Assembly (NCBI RefSeq): GCF_014860165.1
Contig: NZ_JACZKG010000045.1
Coordinates: 1 to 38,698, forward strand
Direction of reading: 5' to 3'
Source: Devosia sp.
GTDB lineage: Bacteria; Pseudomonadota; Alphaproteobacteria; Rhizobiales; Devosiaceae
Length of the DNA: 38,698 nt
A program made the translations under genes and the position numbers. The notes beneath the pieces were generated by a model. It was not told where the DNA came from, did no database searches, and worked only from the letters and a program-made list of their open reading frames with translations. Numbering within the stretch: the first letter of the stretch is position 1; each line of letters opens with the position of its first letter. This document shows, one piece after another, positions 8,502 through 16,853 of this stretch.

Positions 8502-9746
8502 CTAGGCGCGGGATTGGGTGGCGGCATTTCGAGACGACGCCCTGAGCTCGGCGGTGCGGGTCAGCACCCAGGCGAGGGCAAGCAGGACCAGAAGTCCGCC
8601 GCCCAGGACGAGGCCATCGAACAGGGGATCGGGTTGGCGCGGCGTCTTGACCACCTGCAGGAACATGCTGATCACCGTGCCGGCGGCGAACACCGCCAGG
8701 CCCTGCCGTCCAAGCAGCCGGAATGGCGCCGCGATCGAGGAGGCGGCAATGGTCCGCATGATGGGCAGGTGGCCGAGCACATAGAACAGAGCCAGGGCAT
8801 GCAGCAGCCGCGGCAGAGCCAGGAAGGTCTTGTCAAACCAGGTGATGTAAAAGGGCGCGCCGGCATCGGCGATCATGGTCAGGCCGCTGCGGCCGAGGGC
8901 GCCCAGTTCCGGAATCCGGACCCAGAGCAGGACGAAGGCAACGAAGGCCGCCGCGAGGCCGAACAGCACCGGATGATAAGGCACAAAGCGCTTGCCCGCC
9001 TTCAGGGCGACGCCCGACAGCAGGCCAACGACGAACAGGAACTGCCAGGACAGCGGGTTGAAGAACCAGCCACCGGAGGTGGGGAAGTTCGGCAGATTGA
9101 GGCGGAACTGGCCGGCGACCACCCACAGGGCAACCGACAGCAGCAGCAACACCCACGGGCGGCGCAGGCCGATCACGAGAAAGACCGGTGTGGCCAGCAG
9201 CAGCACGGTGTAGAGCGGCAGGATGTTGAGATAGCCCAGTTGGTGGGTCAGCAGCGGAATGCCGATCAGCGTGCTCAGGGGCTTGCCGTAAATCGGGGCG
9301 ATATTGTTCGTCTGCATCACTTCGGGCAGGCCGAACCACAGGGCGGCGGCGGCGAAGATGCCCAGGCACAGCATGGTGATGGTGATGTGCACGAAGTAGA
9401 GCTGCCGGGCACGGGCCCAGACTTTGGCAATGGCCAGCCACAGATTGCCCGTGCGGAAGCCATTGGAATAGGCCAGCCCCGCCGCCATGCCCGACATGAA
9501 CACGAAAGCCTCGGCCGCGTCCGAGAAGCCGAAATTGCGGTTGGTGAAATTCTCGTAAATGGTGCCCGGCACGTGATTGATGAAGATCATCACCAGGGCA
9601 ATGCCGCGAAACATATCGAGGCGGGCATCGCGGCCCACTGGCGCGCCGGCGACATCGCGCGCGGCAGCGGGCGACCAGATGGCGCGCATCCAGGCGGGGC
9701 CGAGCAGGCCAGCGGAGCGATGGACCGTGGTATCAGGCAGGGACAT
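8502..9746 (-). CDS. opgC: OpgC family acyltransferase (periplasmic glucan modification)
   Basis: A 414-residue integral membrane protein with roughly ten hydrophobic helices. The family hallmark is near the N-terminus: RLDMFRGIALVMIFINHVPG followed by FGFSDAAEAFVFMSG. OpgC transfers succinyl groups to osmoregulated periplasmic glucans at the inner membrane. The gene starts 14 bases inside the end of opgH, so the two are translationally coupled, and it closes the opgG-opgH-opgC operon. The match to the family is strong; the acyl group added here is not shown by sequence. Confidence 0.92.
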   Translation of the reverse strand: MSLPDTTVHRSAGLLGPAWMRAIWSPAAARDVAGAPVGRDARLDMFRGIALVMIFINHVPGTIYENFTNRNFGFSDAAEAFVFMSGMAAGLAYSNGFRTGNLWLAIAKVWARARQLYFVHITITMLCLGIFAAAALWFGLPEVMQTNNIAPIYGKPLSTLIGIPLLTHQLGYLNILPLYTVLLLATPVFLVIGLRRPWVLLLLSVALWVVAGQFRLNLPNFPTSGGWFFNPLSWQFLFVVGLLSGVALKAGKRFVPYHPVLFGLAAAFVAFVLLWVRIPELGALGRSGLTMIADAGAPFYITWFDKTFLALPRLLHALALFYVLGHLPIMRTIAASSIAAPFRLLGRQGLAVFAAGTVISMFLQVVKTPRQPDPLFDGLVLGGGLLVLLALAWVLTRTAELRASSRNAATQSRA

Positions 9747-11520
9747 GGCTAGCCGTTCTCAGCGGGAGCAGCGGGGATTCGGTTTCCAGCGGGATGCCGG
9801 GAATGGCCCAGGCCGACAGGATGGCGCGCTGCTCGACCAGAACCGGCGGCGGCGTGATCTCGATTTCCGTGCGGAAGGGCAGCGGCAGATTTCGGTCCGA
9901 TGGGCGCGAGGTCGCCGAAATCAGCAGGGGGGCGACCATGGCCGGCAGCATGGCGGGCGCCACCCAGACCGCCACTGCGGGGGCGAAGGCAAGCGTGCCG
10001 CCAAGGGCCAGCGTGGCCAGGGCGACGATCCACCAGCTGGCGCGGAACGCCTCGGCGACGCCGACCCAGTTCTGCCCGCGCCCGGTGGGCGGCCAGCCGC
10101 CATCGAGCCCCAGCACAACCTGCGCCACGGCGCGGGTCTGCAGCAGTAGCATGGTGGGCGCCAATAGCGTCGACAGCGCGATCTCGCCCAGCACCGACAA
10201 CAGTGCGAGCGGTGTGCCGCCGAAACGGCGGTTCTCGCCATCGAGCGCGCCGCGGATCAGGATCAGCATCTTGGGCAGGACAAGGATGGCGGCCACGGCA
10301 ATGCCCAGGGCCCAGACCTCCACCAGCGGGACGCCCAGCCCTGCCAGGACGGGCGGCTGCTCGGGCATGACGCCCGCGACGATGCTGGTGATCAGTAAAG
10401 CCAGCCAGAGCGGGGAAGCCAGATAGGCCATGATGCCCTGGATGAAGGTAAACCGGCTCCACACCTTGAGACCCGGCGCGGCCAGCAATCGGCCATGCTG
10501 CAGGTTGCCCTGGCACCAGCGGCGGTCGCGCTTGGCATATTCGATCAGGTTTTCGGGGCCCTCTTCATAGGACCCCTGCAGCCATGGATCGACCTCAACC
10601 TTCCAGCCAGCGCGCGAGAGCAGCGCGGCTTCGACATAGTCGTGGCTGAGGATGTGGCCGCCAAAGGGTGGCGTGCCCGAGAGTTCGGGCAGGCCGCAGC
10701 TCGCCGCAAAGGCGCGCATGCGAACGATGGCGTTGTGACCCCAATAGGGACCTTCCCGCCCCTGCATCAGCGCGGCGCCGCGGGCAAAGGTGGGGGACAG
10801 GTAGGAGGCCGCGAACTGGATGGAGCGGCCGAACACGGTACGGGCATTGATGATGCGCGGCACGGTCTGCAGCAGGCCGAGCTCCGGATCTTCCTCCATC
10901 CGGCGCATCATGGCCACGATGGTGGCCCCTTCCATCAGGCTGTCGGCATCCAGGATCAGCGCATAGTCGTAGGCGCCGCCCGAGTGGGCGATGAAATCCT
11001 CGATATTGCCGGCCTTGCGGCCGATATTGCGCTCGCGGCGCCGATAGAAGATGCGGCCTTCGCTTTGCGGTTCCTGCCGCAGGCGGTCGAACCACACCGC
11101 CTCCTGCGTGGCGCAGTCCATGGCCTGGGTGTCCGACAGCACGGCGAAGTGGAAATGTTCGGCCTGGCCTTCGGCGATCAGGCTGCGGTTCATTGCGGCG
11201 ATGCGCGAGAAGGTGGCGACCGGATCTTCGTTGTAGATCGGCACCAGGATGGCGGTGCGGCCCGAAAGCGGCGCCACCGAGGGCGTGACTTTGGGCCTGA
11301 GCCGGAAGACGCCGAGCACGGCGGCGGCGCTGCCCCAGACCAGCCAGAAGCCGCTGATGGCCACCAGCAGGCAGCGCAGCAGGTCAAGCGCGTTGAGGCT
11401 CCCCTCCCCCGCCAGGCGCAGGAACAGGTAACTGCCGACCAAGCTGAAACCCAGCGCGGTGAGCAGGGCGCCGCAACGGAACAGGACGGGCCAACCCATG
11501 GGTCGATGTGTCTCGATCAA
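9733..11520 (-). CDS. opgH: Glucan glucosyltransferase OpgH (main body; N-terminus lies in another frame)
   Basis: A membrane-bound GT2-family enzyme that polymerises the beta-glucan backbone from UDP-glucose and passes it to the periplasm. Visible motifs are VPIYNEDP, LSDTQ, ILDADSLMEG (DxD), SHDYVEAALLSRAG (catalytic Asp) and KRDRRWCQGN (the Q/RxxRW-type motif), with membrane helices at the start, middle and end. The earliest start in this frame is a TTG at 11520 overlapping the stop of the 45-codon frame upstream; an ATG lies at 11499. The N-terminal segment seen in other OpgH proteins is found in that upstream frame, so this gene looks shifted by one base near 11520. The catalytic domain itself is intact. 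Confidence 0.92.
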   Translation of the reverse strand: MIETHRPMGWPVLFRCGALLTALGFSLVGSYLFLRLAGEGSLNALDLLRCLLVAISGFWLVWGSAAAVLGVFRLRPKVTPSVAPLSGRTAILVPIYNEDPVATFSRIAAMNRSLIAEGQAEHFHFAVLSDTQAMDCATQEAVWFDRLRQEPQSEGRIFYRRRERNIGRKAGNIEDFIAHSGGAYDYALILDADSLMEGATIVAMMRRMEEDPELGLLQTVPRIINARTVFGRSIQFAASYLSPTFARGAALMQGREGPYWGHNAIVRMRAFAASCGLPELSGTPPFGGHILSHDYVEAALLSRAGWKVEVDPWLQGSYEEGPENLIEYAKRDRRWCQGNLQHGRLLAAPGLKVWSRFTFIQGIMAYLASPLWLALLITSIVAGVMPEQPPVLAGLGVPLVEVWALGIAVAAILVLPKMLILIRGALDGENRRFGGTPLALLSVLGEIALSTLLAPTMLLLQTRAVAQVVLGLDGGWPPTGRGQNWVGVAEAFRASWWIVALATLALGGTLAFAPAVAVWVAPAMLPAMVAPLLISATSRPSDRNLPLPFRTEIEITPPPVLVEQRAILSAWAIPGIPLETESPLLPLRTASHVPA

Positions 11521-11654
11521 CGCCCGGCGAACGCTGACAGCGTGTCGCGCAGGACCCTGAACAGGGAGCGGCGATATTCCAGCTGCTGCTTGGGCATTTG
11601 GAGGGGCGCGTCGGGAAGGGCGTTGGCGAAGGGAAATTCGGTGGTGTGCTTCAT
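11517..11654 (-). CDS. 45-codon reading frame: probable displaced N-terminus of OpgH (or a small coupled protein)
   Basis: The ATG at 11654 overlaps the opgG stop (ATGA) exactly as a coupled operon gene would. It encodes 45 residues containing ALPDAPLQMPKQQL and then an Arg-rich helix, RRSLFRVLRDTLSAF, ending TGA at 11517-11519. The phrase resembles, from memory, the ALPPEAPLAMPEQSL-type segment near the N-terminus of OpgH in Xanthomonas and relatives, and the join to the main frame (THRPMGW) would fit. The stop overlaps the TTG of the main frame by two bases. Either opgH is split by a one-base shift, or the two pieces are made separately by re-initiation. Combined length (about 640 residues) fits full-length OpgH of that type. 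Confidence 0.6.
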   Translation of the reverse strand: MKHTTEFPFANALPDAPLQMPKQQLEYRRSLFRVLRDTLSAFAGR

Positions 11655-13246
11655 GCGAGGGGTCTCCACTGGTAGAGCCAGGTTTCAGTCAGCTTCTTCC
11701 CCAAACCAACAAGGTAGGCCTTGAGCTCGAGCGGCGCGACGCCGTCGGTCTCAACGTCCATGACCAGTCGCCAGACGCCGTTGGCGTCGACGCGTGACAG
11801 CACGGAATTGCGCATCACGCCGCCGCTGCCGATGGTCGCGAGCACATCTATCGGCGTTCCCGGCGAAAATGTGTCCAGCTCGCCGCCCTTGAAGTCGACG
11901 ACGAACTTGCGGAGGCTGGCAGCATTCTCCACGCCCGATACCCCGCCGACGCCGGCGCGGGTCTCGGCGACATAGGCCGTCGGCGCGTTCGGGTCCGGAT
12001 CGAGATTGCCCCAGATCAGCCGATAGGCATATTCGCGCGACTGCCCAGCCAAAGCCGGCTCGGCCGGAATCCAGAAGGCGACGATATTGTCGTCGGCTTC
12101 CAGCTTGGCCGGAATCTCGATTAGGCGGACCATGCCCTGGCCCCACTGGCCCTGTGGCTCGACCCGCAGCGAGGGCCGCCGCTCGTAGTGAGCACCGGCA
12201 TCCTGGTAGGATTGGAAATCGCGCCCGCGCTGATAGAGGCCGAATGCCTGAGGGTTGTTTTCCCAGAAGTAGGAATTGCCCAGCGTCGGGCCATTGTTGA
12301 GGGCGCGCCACATGACTTCGCCGCCCTCCCGCTCAACGAGCAGGCCGTTGCTGTCATGCACCTGGGGACGATAGTCATCGAAGCCGCCGCGATTGGCCTC
12401 GGCATAGAGGAACATGGAGGTGAGCGGGGCAACGCCCAGCTCCTTGACGTCGGCGCGGAAATAGAGCCGCGCCCTCACATCCATGGTGGTTTCCTGCGCG
12501 GCATCGCTGGCCGGGGTGATGACGAAGCGATAGGCGCCGGTGACACTCTGGCTGTCGAGCGCGGCATAGACCGTCAAAGGCCCGCCAGGCTGGGGTTTTT
12601 CGACATAGAATTCGGAGAAGCGCGGGAATTCCTCGGGCAGGTCGACCCAGGAATTGAGCACGAGGCCGCGGGCGCTCAGGCCGTAGATGTTGTCGCGGCC
12701 GAGCGAGCGGAAGTAGCTGGCGCCCAGGAAGGAGACCAGTTCGTCATAGGCCTCGGGCCGGTTGAGCGGATAGTTGACGCGGAAGCCGGCGACCCCGGGG
12801 AAGTCCTGGGACTGGGCCGCCTCGGCCACGGCAGTGTCATAATACTGAAAATCAGATGCGCTAAAGTCCACGGGACGGGCCTTGCCCGCCTGGACCTCGA
12901 AGACCTTTACCGGCTCGGCATAGAGCCAGCCCAGATGGAAGGCCTGCAGGCGGTAGCCGGCATTGTCATCGGCCCATTTGCCAGCATCGGCGCGATACTG
13001 GATCTTCCGGTAGGCGTCATAATCGAGCTGCTGGAAAGCCTCGGGGAGAGCGGCTGTAACCGGCGTAAACGGGGCCTTGGCGAGCTCCTGCATGCGCGCG
13101 CTGAAGCTGTCATAATCGAAGGCAAATTCGCTCTGATCCTGCGCCAGGGCTGGCTGAGTCAGCGATGTCGTGGAGAGGAGGAAAGCGGAGGCGCCAAGGC
13201 CTTTGAGGATCTGACGACGATTGGGCAGGTTGGAGTAAGGCTTCAC
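11651..13246 (-). CDS. opgG: Glucan biosynthesis protein OpgG/OpgD, periplasmic
   Basis: A 531-residue periplasmic protein with the OpgG beta-sandwich fold that branches or matures the glucan backbone made by OpgH. The N-terminus is a twin-arginine signal, NRRQILKGLGASAFLLSTTS, with cleavage near ALAQD, so export is Tat-dependent as for E. coli OpgD. The family phrases FGASYFRSLGRDNIYGLSARGL, RRGRDF-like QRGRDFQSYQDAGAHYERRPSL and WGQGMVRLIEIPA are all present. The start is GTG at 13246 with AGGGA 8 bases upstream; the ATG seven bases before it is out of frame. It heads the operon. Confidence 0.93.
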   Translation of the reverse strand: MKPYSNLPNRRQILKGLGASAFLLSTTSLTQPALAQDQSEFAFDYDSFSARMQELAKAPFTPVTAALPEAFQQLDYDAYRKIQYRADAGKWADDNAGYRLQAFHLGWLYAEPVKVFEVQAGKARPVDFSASDFQYYDTAVAEAAQSQDFPGVAGFRVNYPLNRPEAYDELVSFLGASYFRSLGRDNIYGLSARGLVLNSWVDLPEEFPRFSEFYVEKPQPGGPLTVYAALDSQSVTGAYRFVITPASDAAQETTMDVRARLYFRADVKELGVAPLTSMFLYAEANRGGFDDYRPQVHDSNGLLVEREGGEVMWRALNNGPTLGNSYFWENNPQAFGLYQRGRDFQSYQDAGAHYERRPSLRVEPQGQWGQGMVRLIEIPAKLEADDNIVAFWIPAEPALAGQSREYAYRLIWGNLDPDPNAPTAYVAETRAGVGGVSGVENAASLRKFVVDFKGGELDTFSPGTPIDVLATIGSGGVMRNSVLSRVDANGVWRLVMDVETDGVAPLELKAYLVGLGKKLTETWLYQWRPLA

Positions 13247-13511
13247 CGGGCATCCCTGTCAGTGACGAACCGCCGTGTTCTTGGGTAAAGCTCGAACGCC
13301 CGCTAGGCTAAAAAGTTGTTGCATGCGCTCCATGCGCCAATCGCATAGATCGCGACGCAGTCGAACGCTGCGTGCCGGTCATGGACTGGCTGGGCAATGT
13401 TGTCGGTCTCGGGGAACAATCTTGGCCGTTATGGTCGATCAGCAGGAGCGACTGACGCTCGATCAAGCTGCTGTCGGCGACTCGGGGCGGTCACGGGACG
13501 GCGCCAGGAAT
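13247..13511. other. Intergenic region upstream of opgG
   Basis: No convincing gene is seen on either strand. It should hold the promoter for the opgG-opgH-opgC operon reading left. I see no GGAAC-N16-CGTT, FNR or Pho-like site in it. Its right end abuts the terminator of the sugar ABC operon. Confidence 0.5.
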
Positions 13512-13547
13512 CAAAAGCCCGGCCGCCCTGGAAAGGGCGACCGGGCT
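13512..13547 (-). terminator. Intrinsic terminator of the sugar ABC operon
   Basis: A hairpin of AGCCCGG and CGCCCT with loop GGAA pairs to AGGGCG and CCGGGCT, with one C/A mismatch. Read on the minus strand it is followed by TTTTG, the expected U-run, 16 bases after the binding-protein gene ends. Confidence 0.85.
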
Positions 13548-13563
13548 ATGTGAAGGCCGAGCC

Positions 13564-14505
13564 TTACTTCAGGAATTCATCGACGTTTGCGGCGGTGACG
13601 ACGTCATTGCCGGTGTAGATGATTTCTTCAACGGTCTCGCCGTTCTTGATGGCGAGCAGGGTGTCCATGGCCTTCTGGCCCATTTCGTAGGGACGCTGGC
13701 CAACCAGGCCATGCGCATAGCCTTCCTTGAGCAGCTGCAGCTGCTGGGGCAGCGTGTCGGCGACGACGAGCGCCAGGGCGCCGCTGTCGACGTCTGCCTT
13801 GTACTGGTCGACGAAGTTCTTCCAGCCATCGGGAGCGAACATCGGCCAGCCGCCGACCGGCACAATTGCCTTGATGTCGGGGTTGGCGGTCTTGAGGTCG
13901 CCCATCTGCTGCACGGCAAGCGCGATGTCGTCGTTCGAGAAGGTCGGCGAGCCGGGGACTTCAGTCCAGGCCGAACCGGCCAGGGCTTCGCGAACGCCAT
14001 CGACGCGCAGGGCAAGGTTCGGAGCAGCAGCGCCGCCCGAGATCATGCCATAGGTGCCGCCTTCGGGAGCAACCTGCAGCAGCAGCTTGCCCAGGTCGAC
14101 GCCGAACAGCTTGTTGTCGGTGCCGACATAGGCGGTACGGGTGCTGTCGGGAGCGTCGGAGTCGAAGGTGATGACGGCGATACCGGCTGCGGTGGCGCGA
14201 TCGATCACGGTGGTGGCGGCAGCGATATCGGATACGGAGATGGCCAGGCCATCAACGCCCTGGGTGATCAGATCTTCGATGATCTGGGCCTGGGTGGTGG
14301 CTTCGTGCTCAACCGGACCGATATACATGCAGGTCACGTTGCCCAGTTCCTTGGCACGGGCTTCGCAACCATCACGGGTCAGGTCGAAGAACGGGTTGTT
14401 CATGGCCTTGGGCACGACGGCGAAGGTAAAGGTGTCCTGGGCAATGGCAGTGCCGCCGAGGAACATCGAGGCGATCGTGCCGAGCACGATTGCTGTCTTA
14501 GTCAT
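13564..14505 (-). CDS. Sugar ABC transporter substrate-binding protein (ribose/fructose type)
   Basis: A 313-residue periplasmic binding protein of the Peripla_BP_4 (RbsB/FrcB) family. A Sec signal peptide (KTAIVLGTIASMFLGGTAIA) is followed by the mature N-terminus QDTFTFAVVPKAMNNPFFDL, the classic NPFF segment of sugar-binding proteins; FDSDAPDSTRTAYVGTDN and QRPYEMGQKAMD are also typical. The ATG at 14505 has GGAGGAG 6 bases upstream; an in-frame upstream start adds 15 residues without the signal. It is the last gene of its operon, placed 111 bases after the permease across a cluster of three hairpins, and followed by an intrinsic terminator. Confidence 0.9.
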   Translation of the reverse strand: MTKTAIVLGTIASMFLGGTAIAQDTFTFAVVPKAMNNPFFDLTRDGCEARAKELGNVTCMYIGPVEHEATTQAQIIEDLITQGVDGLAISVSDIAAATTVIDRATAAGIAVITFDSDAPDSTRTAYVGTDNKLFGVDLGKLLLQVAPEGGTYGMISGGAAAPNLALRVDGVREALAGSAWTEVPGSPTFSNDDIALAVQQMGDLKTANPDIKAIVPVGGWPMFAPDGWKNFVDQYKADVDSGALALVVADTLPQQLQLLKEGYAHGLVGQRPYEMGQKAMDTLLAIKNGETVEEIIYTGNDVVTAANVDEFLK

Positions 14506-14525
14506 GGTAGTCTCCTCCAAACGAA

Positions 14526-14600
14526 CCGGACATTTGTCCGGGTTTTGCACCGGCGAAGACGCTTCGCCGGCCTCCCTTCGGCGCCCGGTTGAGCCGGGCG
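14526..14600. repeat. Three tandem stem-loops between permease and binding-protein genes
   Basis: Three perfect hairpins lie in a 75-base stretch: CCGGACA/TGTCCGG with loop TT (14526-14541), CCGGCGAAG/CTTCGCCGG with loop ACG (14550-14570), and CGCCCGG/CCGGGCG with loop TTGAG (14582-14600). None has a T-run of terminator type on the minus strand. They lie in the leader of the binding-protein gene and may set differential expression by RNA processing or stability. Confidence 0.7.
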
Positions 14601-14616
14601 GCGATACGTTGCGTCG

Positions 14617-15648
14617 TCAGCCGTTGCGCATCGACCGCAGGCGGTCGACCAGCACGGCAGCGACGATGATTGCGCCCACCAGGGCCTGCTGCCAGTAGGG
14701 GTCGACGCGCGCCAGGACGAGCCCGTTGCGGATGACCTCGATGAGAATGCAGCCGATGATGGCGCCTGCCGCGCCACCGACGCCGCCGGCGAGGTTGGCG
14801 CCGCCGATGACGGCTGCGGCGATGATGGTCAGCTCATAGGCGGTGGCGAGGTTGGCCGGGGCCGAGCCCAGCCAGCCCGAAATGATGATGCCGTTGACGC
14901 CTGCGGCCAGCGAGCACAGCACGTAAACCTGGATCTTGACCCGGTCGACGTTGACGCCGGTGAGACGCCCCGCGCTTTCGTTGCTGCCGATGGCGAAAAC
15001 ATGCTTGCCCCAGGCCGTGTGATTGAGCGCCACCCACATGACCAGCGCACAGATCAGCAGATAGATGAAGGCGATCGGTACGACATCGAACACCTTGCCG
15101 GCGGTGACGAGCAGGAACAGTTCCTTGTCAGGGCCGGTCGGGAACGCACCGCGACCCTGCGTCGCCACGTAGACCAGCCCGCGCACCATGGACAGCGTGC
15201 CCAAAGTGGTGACGAACGGGCTGAGCTTGAGCTTGGCGATGGTCAGGCCGTTGAACAGGCCAACGGCACCGGCCGCTGCCAGCCCGGCGAGAACCGAGAG
15301 CACCAGCGAACTGCCGGGGAAGGGGTAGAAATTGGCACCGGCCATCGAGCCCATCACGATCGAGGTGACAGTAGCCGAGAGCGCGATGGTCGAGCCAACC
15401 GACAGGTCGATGCCACCGGTGATGATGACCAGTGTGATGCCGAGCGTCGCGATGGCGATGAACGAGAAATTGCGGGTTATGTTGGACAGGTTGCCGGCTG
15501 TCAGGAAATTGGGCGACAGCAGGCTCATCACGATCATGAGCACGACCAGGGCCGCCAGCACATAGGCCGACTGGCTGGCGAGAAAACCGCGCTGCCAGAA
15601 CTTGGTGACGCCGACATTGGAAAAAGTCTGAACGTTGGGTCCAGCCAT
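14617..15648 (-). CDS. Sugar ABC transporter permease (ribose/fructose type)
   Basis: A 343-residue inner-membrane protein of the BPD_transp_2 family with eight to ten helices. Family phrases are GGIDLSVGSTIALSATV and NGIIISGWLGSAPANLATAYEL, followed by IAAAVIGGANLAGGVG. The ATG at 15648 is favoured by AGGAGG 7 bases upstream; a GTG three bases earlier is too close to that site. It overlaps the ATPase stop by one base, so the two are coupled. It probably forms the homodimeric channel of an FrcBCA-type importer. Confidence 0.92.
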   Translation of the reverse strand: MAGPNVQTFSNVGVTKFWQRGFLASQSAYVLAALVVLMIVMSLLSPNFLTAGNLSNITRNFSFIAIATLGITLVIITGGIDLSVGSTIALSATVTSIVMGSMAGANFYPFPGSSLVLSVLAGLAAAGAVGLFNGLTIAKLKLSPFVTTLGTLSMVRGLVYVATQGRGAFPTGPDKELFLLVTAGKVFDVVPIAFIYLLICALVMWVALNHTAWGKHVFAIGSNESAGRLTGVNVDRVKIQVYVLCSLAAGVNGIIISGWLGSAPANLATAYELTIIAAAVIGGANLAGGVGGAAGAIIGCILIEVIRNGLVLARVDPYWQQALVGAIIVAAVLVDRLRSMRNG

Positions 15649-16388
15649 CACGCAGCCTCCTTAGCCCCGGTAATGAGTGCAGTAACTTCCTCGGGCGAGG
15701 AGCTGGCGATTGGCTTGTCGGCCACCTTGGTGCCCCGCCGCATGACGATGACGCGCTCGCAGACGGCAAAGACGTCGGGCATGCGGTGGGAAATCAGGAT
15801 CACGGCAATGCCGGCATCCTTGAGGCGGTGAATGAGACTGAGGACCTCGGCCACCTGGCGCACCGAGATGGCCGCCGTGGGTTCGTCCATCAGCACGAGC
15901 TTGGCATCGGACAGGCGGGTGCGGGCGATGGCGACGGCCTGGCGTTGGCCACCCGACATCTGCCGCACATAGTCGCCAGCCCGCGTCTCGGACTTGAGTT
16001 CGGCAAAAAGCTCGGAAGCTCGGGCGTTCATGGCGGCGTGCCGCAGGAAGCGGAACGGGCCGATATTGTATTTCAGCTCCCGGCCCAGGAAGATGTTCTC
16101 CGCCGCCGTCAGGTTATCGGCCAGGGCCAGATCCTGGTAGACGGTCTCGATGCCCAGCTTGCGAGCCTCGCCCGGGCTGCCGATATCGGCCGTGACGCCG
16201 TCAAAAGTCAGCGAGCCACCGGTGGGGTGATAGATGCCGGAGATAATCTTGACCAAGGTCGACTTGCCTGCGCCGTTGTCGCCCATGAGGCCAACGACCT
16301 CGCCGGGCTGAATGGCGAAGCTGACATCCGACAGTGCACGGATGGCGCCAAATTCCTTGGTCACGCCTTCCAGTTTCAGTAGCGCCAA
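15648..16388 (-). CDS. Sugar ABC transporter ATP-binding protein, single-domain (FrcA-like), TTG start
   Basis: A 246-residue single ABC domain, unlike the two-domain RbsA type, matching the FrcA layout. Motifs are GDNGAGKSTL (Walker A), the family phrase GIETVYQDLALADNLTAAENIFLGRE, MSGGQRQAV (signature), LVLMDEPTAAI (Walker B) and ISHRMPDVF. I place the start at TTG 16388 because GAGGAGG lies 8 bases before it and the protein then begins directly with the first strand, ALLKLEGVTKEFG. The frame stays open to an ATG at 16463, but that would add 25 residues of low-complexity sequence. It is the first gene of the operon, divergent from ugpB. Confidence 0.9.
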   Translation of the reverse strand: MALLKLEGVTKEFGAIRALSDVSFAIQPGEVVGLMGDNGAGKSTLVKIISGIYHPTGGSLTFDGVTADIGSPGEARKLGIETVYQDLALADNLTAAENIFLGRELKYNIGPFRFLRHAAMNARASELFAELKSETRAGDYVRQMSGGQRQAVAIARTRLSDAKLVLMDEPTAAISVRQVAEVLSLIHRLKDAGIAVILISHRMPDVFAVCERVIVMRRGTKVADKPIASSSPEEVTALITGAKEAA

Positions 16389-16689
16389 GTAGTAGTCCTC
16401 CTCACTGGCGTAGACGCTGCGATACCCCAAGCCTGCGCCGCGCGTATGGCGCAGCTCAGCCAACCGACGCGAAGCTGCGCGACGGAAAAGTTCTCAGCGA
16501 TTTAGGCGATCCTCCCAGATCGCCCTGAATACAGCAGAGATTGAAAAGTAATACAATATCATATTTGTTCTATTTTTTCGATTGTCGACCGAAATCCACC
16601 GCTACGCATACCTGCCGCCAACTTTGCCGCGTTAAGGGGGACCGATCGCCAGAGCACTGGGGCAACCGAGTTCCAAGCAAGCGCAGTCA

Positions 16690-16707
16690 GTGTCATCTGA
16701 CTTTCAT
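16690..16707 (+). promoter_or_regulatory. Candidate Pho box (PhoB site) upstream of ugpB
   Basis: Two 7-base units, GTGTCAT and CTTTCAT, are separated by 4 bases (CTGA), the spacing of a Pho box. Each unit differs from CTGTCAT at one base. It lies about 150 bases before the ugpB start. The ugp operon is a known phosphate-starvation target in enterobacteria and rhizobia, so PhoB control is plausible. Confidence 0.5.
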
Positions 16708-16752
16708 ATGAGCGTGTTTAAAGGCGCGGAGGCCGTTCATCGCCTCATTCTG

Positions 16753-16786
16753 TGTTCACTTGAACATCCCCTTTGCCAAATGAACA
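16753..16786. promoter_or_regulatory. Inverted repeat plus extra half-site, candidate DeoR/GlpR-type operator
   Basis: TGTTCA-CT-TGAACA (16753-16766) is a perfect 6-bp inverted repeat, and a third TGAACA, in an 8-base TGAACATC repeat, follows at 16781-16786, 20 bases on. E. coli GlpR operators have a TGTTCG/CGAACA-like form, so a relative such as the DeoR protein at 21264 could bind. The site is 70-100 bases before ugpB. Confidence 0.45.
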
Positions 16787-16853
16787 TCGCGTTGCTACCA
16801 ATTGGCAATGCGAGGACGGAGATCCTTTGCTTAATAACAGGAGGAACGACCCC

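Larger units (their letters stand above)
16389..16853. other. Divergent control region between sugar ABC operon and ugp operon
   Basis: No gene is seen in these 465 bases. An AT-rich stretch (about 16536-16585), unusual for this window, probably holds the promoter of the leftward sugar operon. A short hairpin, GGCGAT/ATCGCC, lies near 16506-16525. The ugp-proximal part contains a Pho-box-like repeat (16690-16707) and an inverted repeat with an extra half-site (16753-16786), listed separately. Confidence 0.55.

Noticed and set aside
8483..8512. Short stems (GCCCT/AGGGC and CCCGC/GCGGG) between the GntR and opgC genes
   Set aside because: Only 5-bp stems, partly inside the coding ends and without T-runs; too weak to call a terminator.
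8514..9752. A long plus-strand frame opposite opgC
   Set aside because: Gln/Gly/Arg-rich translation without domains; opgC on the other strand has clear family motifs.
13423..13440. GGAAC followed by CGTT upstream of opgG, resembling an EcfG promoter
   Set aside because: The spacer is only about 9 bases instead of 16-17, and it points away from opgG.
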